Below are positions 51,359 to 59,675 of a stretch of 64,000 nt of DNA, piece after piece. Made by a program: the position numbers and the translations under genes. The stretch is taken from NCBI GenBank assembly GCA_002471825.1, contig DKQS01000004.1:1-64000 (forward strand), given 5' to 3'. This DNA is from Flavobacteriaceae bacterium UBA7302 (GTDB taxonomy: Bacteria > Bacteroidota > Bacteroidia > Flavobacteriales > Flavobacteriaceae). The notes under the pieces are model-generated. The model had not been told where the DNA came from. It made no database searches and saw only the letters and a program-made list of their open reading frames with translations. Every line of letters starts with the position of its first letter. The stretch's first letter is position 1.

Positions 51359-53120
51359 CTTCTTTTAGTAAATCACTTAAAGAAGAGACATCGAGTTGTA
51401 GTAATTTTTTCAGTTCGGCTCTGGAACCGTGTTCCACAAAAGAATCTGGAATACCTAGAATTTTGACGGGAACTTGATAGTTTTGTTCATTGGCAAACTC
51501 AAGCACAGCACTTCCAAATCCGCCTTTTTTTACGCCGTCTTCAATCGTGATAACTCGTTGGTAATTATTGAAAATTTCATGAAGTAGTTCTCTGTCCAAA
51601 GGACGAGCAAAACGCATGTCATAATGACCAAAATCGGAAGAGGATTCTTGTAGATCAATGGCCTCAGAAATATCATTAGCCGTTATTCCGAAGGATAGAA
51701 TGGCGATATCACTTCCTTTTTTAAGGCGAACTCCTTTGCCAATTTCTATGGTTTCAAAAGGCTTTTTCCATTCTTTTAAATTGCCAGCTCCTCTTGGGTA
51801 ACGAATGGCTATAGGACCTGTTAATTCCGATTGAACTGTATATAAGATGTTGCGCAGTTCTGCTTCATTTCTGGGCGCGAAAATGCTGATATTGGGAATG
51901 CATCTCAGGTAGGCAATGTCAAAAACACCGTGATGAGTGGCTCCGTCTTCTCCTACCAATCCTGCTCGGTCCAAACAAAAAATGACAGGAAGATTTTGTA
52001 GGGCGACATCATGAATCACTTGGTCGTAAGCCCGTTGCATGAAGGTCGAATAAATATTGCAATAAGGAACCAATCCTTGAATCGCCATACCAGCCGATAG
52101 GGTCACTGCATGTTGTTCTGCAATTCCCACATCGAATGTGCGTTCTGGAAATGTTTCCATCATTAATTTCAAGGAGCTTCCGGTGAGCATGGCAGGTGTT
52201 ATTCCGACAATACGTTCGTTTTTTGCAGCCAATTCAACAACCGTCTGTCCAAATACATCTTGAAACTTGGTGAATCCGTTTGAGCTTTTTTGCAATCGGT
52301 CTCCCGAATGTTTGTCAAACTTCCCTGGAGCATGGTAGGTCACTTGATCTTTTTCGGCTTTGGACAGCCCCTTTCCTTTGGTTGTTACTACGTGTAAGAA
52401 TTTAGGGCCTTTTACCTGTTTCAAACGCTTCAATTCATTTACCAAAGCTTCGATATCGTGTCCGTCAACAGGACCTGAATAGTCAAAATTCAACGCCTTA
52501 AAAAGATTCCCTTTTTTAGGTTTCCGTTTCTTTTTGATTCGTGTTAGATAATCCTTCAATGCACCAACAGCTGGGTCAATTCCAATGGCATTGTCATTGA
52601 GAATAATTAGCAAATTTGATTTGGAAACTCCTGCATGATTCATCGCTTCAAAAGCTATTCCGCTTGCAATGGATGCATCACCGATTACGGCAATGTGCTG
52701 ACGCTCTTCTTCACCTTGCAATCGAGAGGCAATAGCCATTCCCAAAGCTGCGGAAATAGAAGTTGATGAATGCCCAACTCCAAAGGTGTCATAATCACTC
52801 TCAGAAATAGCAGGGAATCCGGCAATTCCGTTGAGCTGTCGATTGGTATGGAATACGTCTTTTCGTCCGGTGATAATTTTGTGACCATAGGCTTGATGGC
52901 CCACATCCCAAACCAGCTTGTCGTTGGGTGTGTCAAATACATAATGAAGTGCCAATGTGAGTTCAACAACGCCCAAACTAGCGCCTAAATGACCTTCCTT
53001 GGTGGCTACAATATCAATGATGAATCGACGCAATTCTTCCGCAACCTTCGGGAGATCTATCACATTCAGTTGACGTAAATCGTCTGGAATTGAAATGTTA
53101 TGTAAAAACTTTGTCGACAC
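51342..53120 (-). CDS. dxs: 1-deoxy-D-xylulose-5-phosphate synthase
   Basis: 592 residues from the GTG at 53120 (VSTKFLHNISIPDDLRQLN). A longer TTG start at 53159 lies upstream of a perfect -7 box (TATTTTTG, 53132-53125, minus), so transcription would begin after it. ThDP-binding motifs are visible: WDVGHQAYGHKIITG, VIGDASIASGIAFEAMNHAG (GDG-type motif) and the active-site LGFGHSS-like region FGVGHSSTSIS; the C-terminal transketolase domain is MTPDVGIAEQHAVTLSAG-like. It condenses pyruvate and glyceraldehyde-3-phosphate in the MEP isoprenoid pathway. Divergent from tadA across 49 bases. Confidence 0.95.
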   Translation of the reverse strand: MSTKFLHNISIPDDLRQLNVIDLPKVAEELRRFIIDIVATKEGHLGASLGVVELTLALHYVFDTPNDKLVWDVGHQAYGHKIITGRKDVFHTNRQLNGIAGFPAISESDYDTFGVGHSSTSISAALGMAIASRLQGEEERQHIAVIGDASIASGIAFEAMNHAGVSKSNLLIILNDNAIGIDPAVGALKDYLTRIKKKRKPKKGNLFKALNFDYSGPVDGHDIEALVNELKRLKQVKGPKFLHVVTTKGKGLSKAEKDQVTYHAPGKFDKHSGDRLQKSSNGFTKFQDVFGQTVVELAAKNERIVGITPAMLTGSSLKLMMETFPERTFDVGIAEQHAVTLSAGMAIQGLVPYCNIYSTFMQRAYDQVIHDVALQNLPVIFCLDRAGLVGEDGATHHGVFDIAYLRCIPNISIFAPRNEAELRNILYTVQSELTGPIAIRYPRGAGNLKEWKKPFETIEIGKGVRLKKGSDIAILSFGITANDISEAIDLQESSSDFGHYDMRFARPLDRELLHEIFNNYQRVITIEDGVKKGGFGSAVLEFANEQNYQVPVKILGIPDSFVEHGSRAELKKLLQLDVSSLSDLLKEEKALL

Positions 53121-53124
53121 CCTG

Positions 53125-53132
53125 CAAAAATA
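53125..53132 (-). promoter_or_regulatory. -7 box (TATTTTTG) of dxs
   Basis: On the minus strand it ends 4 bases before the GTG at 53120, which implies a leaderless or near-leaderless transcript and rules out the 53159 start. Confidence 0.55.
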
Positions 53133-53169
53133 CAACTTCAATTTTGTAATATTAACCAACCAAAGAATT

Positions 53170-53622
53170 ATGATGATTCAGCCTTTTGATGATACCTATT
53201 TTATGAAAAAGGCCCTTCAGGAAGCCGAAACTGCTTTTCAAAAAGGGGAAGTTCCTGTAGGTGCTGTTATTGTTTTAAAGAACCAAATAATAGCCAGAGC
53301 CCATAACCTTACAGAGACCTTAAATGATGTAACGGCTCATGCCGAAATGCAAGCCTTTACAGCTGCTGCCGATTATTTAGGAGGAAAGTACTTGAGAGAT
53401 TGTACACTATACGTAACCTTGGAGCCTTGCCAAATGTGTGCAGGAGCTAGTTATTGGACGCAAATCGATAGAATTGTGTACGGCGCCACAGATCTAGAAA
53501 GAGGATTTAAAAACTGTCAAACCAAACTGCATCCCCGAACAAAATTGACCTCAGGAATTTTGGAAGAAGAGTGTGGACAATTGTTGAAGCGTTTTTTTAT
53601 TGAAAGACGAAACCTGAACTAA
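53170..53622 (+). CDS. tadA: tRNA adenosine(34) deaminase TadA (nucleoside deaminase family)
   Basis: 150 residues from ATG 53170 (53173 is a second Met). The zinc/catalytic sites of the cytidine deaminase fold are H57, E59 (TAHAEM) and C87, C90 (EPCQMC). The VPVGAVIVLKNQIIARAHN start and GATDLERGFKNCQ match TadA-type enzymes, which convert A34 to inosine in tRNA-Arg. Closely related guanine deaminases cannot be fully excluded. It is divergent from dxs; an earlier in-frame ATG at 53095 falls inside the dxs coding sequence and is rejected. Confidence 0.9.
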   Translation: MMIQPFDDTYFMKKALQEAETAFQKGEVPVGAVIVLKNQIIARAHNLTETLNDVTAHAEMQAFTAAADYLGGKYLRDCTLYVTLEPCQMCAGASYWTQIDRIVYGATDLERGFKNCQTKLHPRTKLTSGILEEECGQLLKRFFIERRNLN

Positions 53623-53719
53623 GATTTTTAAGTGTTAAAATTCCAATAAAACATCTGCTTTGAGTTGCTCTGTAGGGGAGTTTTAAAGTACTTTAGAGCA
53701 CTAATTCAAACTTACTTAC

Positions 53720-56215
53720 ATGAGAAATTTACTACTCTCCTGTGTTTTTTTATGCTCGATTTTTACAATCAACGCACAAGAAACTCCCAAACCAAACTAC
53801 CGACAAGCAGCGAGATTTTCACCAACCAAACTTTCGAAGATGGTGCATTCTACTTCGGTGAGACCAAATTGGTTGCGTAAAGGAAATCGCTTTTGGTATC
53901 AGTACAAGACTTCTTCGGAAGGTTCAAAATACTATTTGGTAGATGCCGACAAAAGAACACGCAAACCATTGTTCGACAATGTAAAAATGGCCATGTGGTT
54001 GTCAGAGATTACCAAAGATCCGTATGAGGCCAAGCATTTACCAAGGTTCAATTTTACCTTCACCAAGGATGAAAGAGCCATTCGTTTTTATGTAACCTCG
54101 AGAGAGGAAGTTCCTGTTAAAGAGGACGATAAAGCGAAAAAGAAAAAGAAAAAGGGTAAGCCGAAAATGGAGAAGAAGGTGTACCATTTGGAATATAGAT
54201 TGGGCGGAAATGGATTGACCATTCTAAGCACTGAAAAGAAGAAGAAAGAACCTTGGAAACGATGGGCGAATATTGCTCCAGATAGTTCGGTGGTTTTATT
54301 CTCAAAAAATCACAATCTTTATTGGATGGACAAGGCCAACTTTTTAAAGGCCGTGAAAGATGAAAAAGATTCCACCATTGTTGAAAACCAATGGACCAAG
54401 GACGGAGAGGCCAACTATAGCTTTGGAGGTGGCGGAAGAGGTAAAACCGACAAAGAAAAATTAAAAGACAAAGACAAAAGACAGGGGGTATACGGACTTT
54501 GGTCTCACGACTCCAAAAAGTTTGTTACCACTCGTTCTGATGCTAGACATATTGAAGACTTATGGGTGATTCACTCCACCAAAAAGGGAAGACCTCAATT
54601 AGAGACTTACAAATACCATATGGCCGGTGAGCAAGATTTCTATAAAACAGAAATGCACGTATTTGACATCCCATCAAAATCTAGCAAAGAAATTGCCTTA
54701 GATACTGCGGTACAGCAATCGGTTAGTTTGTTTAGCTACCCAAGAAAAAAGGCGTACAGATCTGATGAAAACAACCCGAGAATGTTGCTTTCAAAAAAGG
54801 GGAAAATCTACTTCAAAACGAAAAGCAGAGATCGTAAACGAGTAGACATCCATGTTGCTGATATTGAAACTGGTGAGATCAAAACAATTATCAAAGAAGA
54901 ATCGAATGTATATATCGATGACTATCAAGGAACTTCAGGAACTATTGTTTTATTCAACAACGAACAAGAGATTTTGTTCTGGTCTGAAAGAAACGGATGG
55001 GGTCATTTGTATTTATATGATTCCAATGGAAACCTGAAAAGACAAGTGACCAATGGTGATTATCACGTAGCTGCCTTCGTTGGATTAGATGAAGAAAAGA
55101 GAACACTTTACTTTAGAGCCAATGGGGTGAATAAAGAGATAGATCCGTATTACTCACACTTGTACAAAATCAATTTGAATGGTACCGGTATGCAGACTTT
55201 AAATAGAGGAGACTACAATACCTCTGTGAGTATGTCTTATACCAATAAGTATTTTGTGAACAACTATTCAAGAGTAAACACCATTCCAAAATCGGAATTG
55301 CGTGATGCAAATGGACGTTTGGTGATGAAACTGGAAGAAGCAGATTTATCCCAATTATTTGCAGCGGGATATAAATTCCCAGAGCCATTTAAAGTGAAAG
55401 CGGCAGACGGAATTACAGACCTTTATGGCGTAATGTATAAGCCATACGACTTCGATTCTATTAAGAAATATCCTTTGATTGAATACGTATATCCTGGTCC
55501 GCAAACGGAAGCGGTGAACAAATCCTTCTCCTTCAGAATGGATCGTACAGACCGTTTGGCGCAAGTTGGATTTATTGTCGTAACTCTTGGAAATAGAGGA
55601 GGGCATCCAGATCGTTCGAAGTGGTATCATACTTACGGATATGGAAATCTTCGTGACTACGGATTGGCAGATAAGAAATATGTGGCTGAGCAATTGGCAG
55701 ATCGTCACGACTTTATTGATATTGATAAAGTTGGAATTTTCGGACACTCTGGAGGTGGATTCATGTCGACCGCAGCGATGTTGGTATATCCTGATTTCTT
55801 CAAAGTAGCAGTATCATCCGCAGGAAATCACGACAATACAGTGTACAATAGCTGGTGGAGTGAAACGCATCACGGAATCAAGGAAGAGATTGACGCCAAA
55901 GGAAAGGTGAAATACAAGTACATGATTGATAAAAATCAGAGCTTGGCTAAAAACCTAAAAGGAAAGATTTTATTAGCGACGGGTGATGTAGACAACAACG
56001 TACATCCTGCTGGAACCATTCGAATGGTAAATGCATTTATGAAGGCGAACAAACGTTTTGATTTTATGTTATTCCCAGGAAGTAGACACGGATTTAGAGA
56101 TCGTGAGTACTGGTTCTGGAGAAAAGCAGATTATTTCAGTGAGCACTTGTTGGGTGTAAAAACCAACTTTGTAGACATTACTGAAATGAATAGAGATATT
56201 CCTCGAAAGAGATAA
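53720..56215 (+). CDS. S9 family (prolyl oligopeptidase / DPP IV-like) serine peptidase
   Basis: 831 residues with a signal peptide (LLLSCVFLCSIFTINAQ). The N-terminal beta-propeller (DPPIV_N) spans about 60-560, and the C-terminal alpha/beta hydrolase carries the catalytic triad: S677 in GHSGGGFMS, Asp in GDVDNNVHP and His in SRHGF. A Lys-rich stretch DDKAKKKKKKGKPKMEKK near 135-155 and another KTDKEKLKDKDKRQ near 240 are unusual loops of low complexity. The enzyme likely cleaves peptides after proline or alanine in the periplasm. It is followed by a bidirectional terminator. Confidence 0.93.
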   Translation: MRNLLLSCVFLCSIFTINAQETPKPNYRQAARFSPTKLSKMVHSTSVRPNWLRKGNRFWYQYKTSSEGSKYYLVDADKRTRKPLFDNVKMAMWLSEITKDPYEAKHLPRFNFTFTKDERAIRFYVTSREEVPVKEDDKAKKKKKKGKPKMEKKVYHLEYRLGGNGLTILSTEKKKKEPWKRWANIAPDSSVVLFSKNHNLYWMDKANFLKAVKDEKDSTIVENQWTKDGEANYSFGGGGRGKTDKEKLKDKDKRQGVYGLWSHDSKKFVTTRSDARHIEDLWVIHSTKKGRPQLETYKYHMAGEQDFYKTEMHVFDIPSKSSKEIALDTAVQQSVSLFSYPRKKAYRSDENNPRMLLSKKGKIYFKTKSRDRKRVDIHVADIETGEIKTIIKEESNVYIDDYQGTSGTIVLFNNEQEILFWSERNGWGHLYLYDSNGNLKRQVTNGDYHVAAFVGLDEEKRTLYFRANGVNKEIDPYYSHLYKINLNGTGMQTLNRGDYNTSVSMSYTNKYFVNNYSRVNTIPKSELRDANGRLVMKLEEADLSQLFAAGYKFPEPFKVKAADGITDLYGVMYKPYDFDSIKKYPLIEYVYPGPQTEAVNKSFSFRMDRTDRLAQVGFIVVTLGNRGGHPDRSKWYHTYGYGNLRDYGLADKKYVAEQLADRHDFIDIDKVGIFGHSGGGFMSTAAMLVYPDFFKVAVSSAGNHDNTVYNSWWSETHHGIKEEIDAKGKVKYKYMIDKNQSLAKNLKGKILLATGDVDNNVHPAGTIRMVNAFMKANKRFDFMLFPGSRHGFRDREYWFWRKADYFSEHLLGVKTNFVDITEMNRDIPRKR

Positions 56216-56239
56216 TAATCAAAGAAAAACAAAAGATGA

Positions 56240-56265
56240 AAAGGACTCCAAATTTGGAGTCCTTT
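56240..56265. terminator. Bidirectional terminator between the S9 peptidase and XRE genes
   Basis: A 24-base palindromic stem (arms AAGGACTCCAAA and TTTGGAGTCCTT, 56241-56264) with flanking A- and T-runs, ending at the XRE stop codon. Confidence 0.92.
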
Positions 56266-56266
56266 T

Positions 56267-56473
56267 TTATTCTTCTGCGTACTCTAATATATCAGCAGGC
56301 TGACAATCCAAGGCCTTACAAATAGCCTCTAAGGTTGAGAACCGAATGGCCTTGGCTTTTCCCGATTTTAAGATGGATAAATTCGCAGTAGTGATGCCAA
56401 TGATTTCTGCCAACTCTTTACTTTTCATCTTGCGCTTGGCAAGCATAACGTCTAAGTTTACGATGATTGCCAT
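56267..56473 (-). CDS. XRE-family regulator of the DUF2975 operon
   Basis: 68 residues of the YozG-like Cro/C1 type: VNLDVMLAKRKMKSKELAEIIGITTANLSILKSGKAKAIRFSTLEAICKALDCQPADILEY. The helix-turn-helix is KELAEIIGITTANLSIL. This class accompanies DUF2975 membrane proteins in many bacteria. It is 1 base after the second DUF2975 gene and is the last gene of a three-gene operon. It is the probable ligand of the two 17-bp sites at 57646-57693. Confidence 0.9.
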   Translation of the reverse strand: MAIIVNLDVMLAKRKMKSKELAEIIGITTANLSILKSGKAKAIRFSTLEAICKALDCQPADILEYAEE

Positions 56474-56474
56474 A

Positions 56475-57095
56475 TTATATAGTTAAGTCGTTTTCCTGTT
56501 TCAATTCATATCCTCTTTTGAAAACCTCTCTTAGAGCGAAGAAGAAGATGACCATTATTGGATAATATACCAAGAAATCAAAACTCACTTTTGCTCTGGT
56601 GATATGCATGGGTTGATCTAAATCTTCAAAGATCATGGTCATTGGGTTTTGAAGTAAATTCAAAATCATATGGAACAACCAAAGGAAGAATACAAGTCGG
56701 ATTATTTTATTCAAAATTTGAATATTATCCTTAAAAAAGACTTCGAAACTATTGGTGTTCTTTAAAAATTTCAGAAACAGACCTGTGATGAAGAAATAAA
56801 TGAAAAACCCAACAATCTTCACCCAGATGACCCGAAACTGAGACCAAGCATCCAATTTGGTGTAGTAAAATAGTTGATCGGATTCTTTCCACTCGTTATA
56901 GGTGTCAGGAACCTTTAAATGATCAAACTTGTAAATGATTTGTTTTTCTTCAGTTACAATTAATTGGTCGTAGGTTTCTGGACTAATCATTGAATGGAAA
57001 TACACGAAAAGGAATCCAGCGATTAGTATAAGTTGAACTCCCATTAAGAATTTTAAAAATAGGGAGGAGTAGTATAATTTTTTTGTAGTGTCCAT
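56475..57095 (-). CDS. DUF2975 membrane protein, second copy
   Basis: 206 residues with four membrane helices (about 10-30, 87-108, 127-147, 165-185) and a large loop between helices 1 and 2. The C-terminal helix followed by FFALREVFKRGYELKQENDLTI is the DUF2975 signature and is nearly the same as the end of the neighbour at 57100 (LVRKGLKIQNENDLTI). The function of DUF2975 is unknown; coupling to a small XRE regulator is the rule. It starts 4 bases after the stop of the first DUF2975 gene. Confidence 0.85.
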   Translation of the reverse strand: MDTTKKLYYSSLFLKFLMGVQLILIAGFLFVYFHSMISPETYDQLIVTEEKQIIYKFDHLKVPDTYNEWKESDQLFYYTKLDAWSQFRVIWVKIVGFFIYFFITGLFLKFLKNTNSFEVFFKDNIQILNKIIRLVFFLWLFHMILNLLQNPMTMIFEDLDQPMHITRAKVSFDFLVYYPIMVIFFFALREVFKRGYELKQENDLTI

Positions 57096-57099
57096 AACT

Positions 57100-57642
57100 T
57101 TAAATTGTTAAGTCGTTTTCATTCTGGATTTTTAATCCTTTTCTTACCAAATCGGTGTAATAATAAAGCAGCAATGCAATAACAAAATGAATGGCCCCAA
57201 TGATTACTAATTCACCATCAAGCTGATCTTTATTCACAAAAGTGTAAATCGCCCTTCCGAGAAAAACAAAGCCTGCATAATAGTTGAGTTTGTTAAAGGT
57301 TTGAAGTTTATCAATGGATACATCTTCAAACACTTTCTCTTTAACAAAGAGATTGAAGAAGTCTTTAAGAGTGAAAAAGTAATAAGCATAAAAGTAGAGA
57401 GCGAGGAGAATAAACAATAAGATCATTCCGAATTGTAGCTCAATACGCAGGGAGAATAATGCTAATTCAAATATTAATAACTTCATATTCGCCACTTCAT
57501 TAGATTCAAAATTTATGAATGTCCAATCTATAATTTCAGCATTTTCAAAAAGGGCTAAAACACAGCCAAACGTAAGGAGGCCTGCAAACAAACAAAAACC
57601 ATAGAAGAAGATTCTTGAAAGGTGATAAATTAAATTTTTCAT
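57100..57642 (-). CDS. DUF2975 membrane protein, first copy
   Basis: 180 residues with four membrane helices (about 11-30, 55-90, 120-140, 148-165) and the C-terminal signature VRKGLKIQNENDLTI. It shares the end motif with the second copy but differs in the loop, so the pair is an old tandem duplication. It is the first gene of the operon: DUF2975, DUF2975, XRE. The double operator and -7 box sit immediately upstream. Function is unknown; a membrane sensor controlling the regulator is an inference. Confidence 0.85.
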   Translation of the reverse strand: MKNLIYHLSRIFFYGFCLFAGLLTFGCVLALFENAEIIDWTFINFESNEVANMKLLIFELALFSLRIELQFGMILLFILLALYFYAYYFFTLKDFFNLFVKEKVFEDVSIDKLQTFNKLNYYAGFVFLGRAIYTFVNKDQLDGELVIIGAIHFVIALLLYYYTDLVRKGLKIQNENDLTI

Positions 57643-57645
57643 AAA

Positions 57646-57693
57646 TTATTGTTTTTCGATAACAAATATATAAAAATTATTGAAAAACAATAA
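57646..57693 (-). promoter_or_regulatory. Two-site operator with embedded -7 box of the DUF2975/XRE operon
   Basis: Site 2 is TTATTG-N5-CAATAA (57677-57693, perfect) and site 1 is TTATTG-N5-CGATAA (57646-57662, one mismatch); their centres are 31 bases apart, three helical turns. A minus-strand -7 box TATATTTG (57670-57663) lies between them, so site 1 covers the start region and site 2 the -33 side. The outer sequence also forms a 14-base inverted repeat (57644-57657 with 57682-57695). Autorepression by the XRE protein is the simplest reading. Confidence 0.72.
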
Positions 57694-57768
57694 TTAAATA
57701 TTTTTTTTAAATAATTATTTTACACTAAAGTATTGCTGTTAATCCCTTTTTCAACCCTAGAATTTTAA

Positions 57769-57776
57769 TACATTTG
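57769..57776 (+). promoter_or_regulatory. -7 box (TACATTTG) of the TonB-dependent receptor gene
   Basis: Perfect TAnnTTTG. An ATG at 57778 lies immediately after it and would precede the start of transcription, so the next in-frame ATG (57796) is preferred. Confidence 0.55.
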
Positions 57777-57795
57777 CATGCCAAAACAATACTCA

Positions 57796-59613
57796 ATGAT
57801 TACTAAAAAACTGATTTTAGCAATGGTTTTGCTGTGCAGCATTGCTACGTTTTCTCAAGAGAAGAACACCACTGAAAGATTAGATACCATTGTGATTTTT
57901 TCTACGCGAATTGATATTCCTTTCAAGAAGAACTCACGAACTATTCAGATTGTTACTGCCGCAGATATTAAGAACAGCGCCGCTACAAATGTGGCCGATT
58001 TATTACAACAAGTAGCGGGAGTTGATATCCGTAGAAGAGGTACAGCAGGAAGTCAGGCCGATTTATACATAAGAGGTGGAGGGTTTGATCAAACCCTTTT
58101 GTTAATTGATGGTATAAAAATGGATGATGCGCAGACCGGTCATCATACCATGAATGCAGCCTTACCAATTGAAGTCATTGAAAGAATTGAGATCATCAAA
58201 GGTCCGGCAGCGAGAATATTTGGTCAGAATGCCTTTACTGGCGCTATTAATATTGTAACCAAAAAGAACCTGGGGAAAAAAGTATCTGCCAATGTAGAGG
58301 CGGGTTCATTCAGTCAATTGAATGCTTCGGTTACTGCAGAAGTAAACACCGACAACACCTCTCATATGTTTCATGTCGGTACCCTTACTTCTGATGGATA
58401 CCGAAACAATTCTGATTACAACAACTACAACTACTTTTTAAAGAGTACTTTCAATAAGAATAAGCAACCTATCCATTTATTGGCAACTTTCTTTGATAAG
58501 AAATTTGGTGCTGAGAACTTCTATACCACCAATCCGACATTCAATGAATATGAAGAAACTCAAAACAGTTTGGTCGGATTGTATACGACGATTAATTCAG
58601 GAGATTTTAAAATAAAGCCAAGGCTCTATTGGAGAAGAGGTCAAGATATTTTCTTGCTGCGTAGAGACGATCCAGCTTTTTACAGAAACTTACACATCAC
58701 CAACAAAGTAGGTTTAGAAACCAACGTTTCCTACCGTTCTAATTTAGGGATAACAGGATTCGGTATCGACTTAGCTCGTGTTTCCATAGCTAGTAACAAC
58801 CTTGGGAAGAGAAATCGATTTATGGCGAATATGTTCTTAGAACATCGTTTCACCATTGGAGAGACAATTGATGTAACTCCGGGGGTGGCAGTTGCTTATT
58901 TTTCAGACTTTAAATTCCATGCTTTTCCAGGAGTTGATTTCGGAATCAATTTATCAGAGAATTGGAGATACTATTGGAACTTCGGAACTACCTATCGTAT
59001 TCCGACTTACACCGATTTGTTTTATAACGATCCCGTTACCTCAGGAAATCCTAATTTGGAGCCTGAAAGAGCGATCGCTCAAGAAATGGGTATCAAATAT
59101 ACCAATGACAATCTTTTCGTTTCGATGGCGGTGTTCAACAGAGATTCGAGCAATTTGATTGATTACACCAGACCAAATACTGGTCAGTCTATTTTTACCG
59201 CTACCAATATTGCCCAAGTAAGTACCCAAGGTTTTGAATTTGACGCGAATTACACCTTCATGATGGCTGGTTACTCGCAAAATCTGTCAGTCGGGTATTC
59301 GTTTTTAGATGATGATATTTTGGACCAAAACAAAGATCTTTCGCGTTACTCTTTAAATACATTGAGACATCAGTTTGTCACGAGATGGACGTCTAAGTTT
59401 TTTAAGAACATCACTCAGAATATTATTTACAAACATGGAGAGCGCTCCAATGGTCAAATCTACAATGTAGTTGATGCTTCATTAATTGTGAATTTCAATC
59501 AATTTGACTTTACCCTAACTGCCAATAATATCTTTGATGCTGAGTATATTGAGGCTGGTTTCGTGCCGATGCCTTTGAGTAATTATCTATTCGGATTGCG
59601 TTATAGTTTTTAG
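57796..59613 (+). CDS. TonB-dependent outer-membrane receptor
   Basis: 605 residues from ATG 57796. The signal peptide (MITKKLILAMVLLCSIATFSQ) is followed by a TonB-box-like ERLDTIVIFSTR, the plug domain (AADIKNSAATNVADLLQQVAG, IRGGGFDQTLLLIDGIKMDD, IEIIKGPAARIFGQNAFTGAINIVTK) and a 22-strand-type barrel ending in a terminal aromatic (YLFGLRYSF). The layout is that of BtuB/vitamin-type receptors with no SusD partner and no N-terminal carboxypeptidase-like domain. The ligand is not deducible. It is followed by a terminator and the JmjC protein. Energy is supplied by TonB, one copy of which is at 24355. Confidence 0.93.
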   Translation: MITKKLILAMVLLCSIATFSQEKNTTERLDTIVIFSTRIDIPFKKNSRTIQIVTAADIKNSAATNVADLLQQVAGVDIRRRGTAGSQADLYIRGGGFDQTLLLIDGIKMDDAQTGHHTMNAALPIEVIERIEIIKGPAARIFGQNAFTGAINIVTKKNLGKKVSANVEAGSFSQLNASVTAEVNTDNTSHMFHVGTLTSDGYRNNSDYNNYNYFLKSTFNKNKQPIHLLATFFDKKFGAENFYTTNPTFNEYEETQNSLVGLYTTINSGDFKIKPRLYWRRGQDIFLLRRDDPAFYRNLHITNKVGLETNVSYRSNLGITGFGIDLARVSIASNNLGKRNRFMANMFLEHRFTIGETIDVTPGVAVAYFSDFKFHAFPGVDFGINLSENWRYYWNFGTTYRIPTYTDLFYNDPVTSGNPNLEPERAIAQEMGIKYTNDNLFVSMAVFNRDSSNLIDYTRPNTGQSIFTATNIAQVSTQGFEFDANYTFMMAGYSQNLSVGYSFLDDDILDQNKDLSRYSLNTLRHQFVTRWTSKFFKNITQNIIYKHGERSNGQIYNVVDASLIVNFNQFDFTLTANNIFDAEYIEAGFVPMPLSNYLFGLRYSF

Positions 59614-59619
59614 TAATCT

Positions 59620-59650
59620 AGGTTACTCACCATTTGGTAACCTTTTTTTA
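59620..59650 (+). terminator. Terminator after the TonB-dependent receptor gene
   Basis: AGGTTAC (59620-59626) pairs with GTAACCT (59637-59643), followed by seven T. A TAACTTTG -7 box for the next gene begins right after, at 59649. Confidence 0.85.
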
Positions 59651-59675
59651 ACTTTGCATCGTAAAAAGAAAAGAT

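Noticed and set aside
53121..53159. TTG start of dxs upstream of 53120
   Set aside because: It lies upstream of the TATTTTTG box, so the mRNA would begin after it.
55355..55747. 130-residue frame opposite the S9 peptidase
   Set aside because: Antisense to the catalytic domain; no features.
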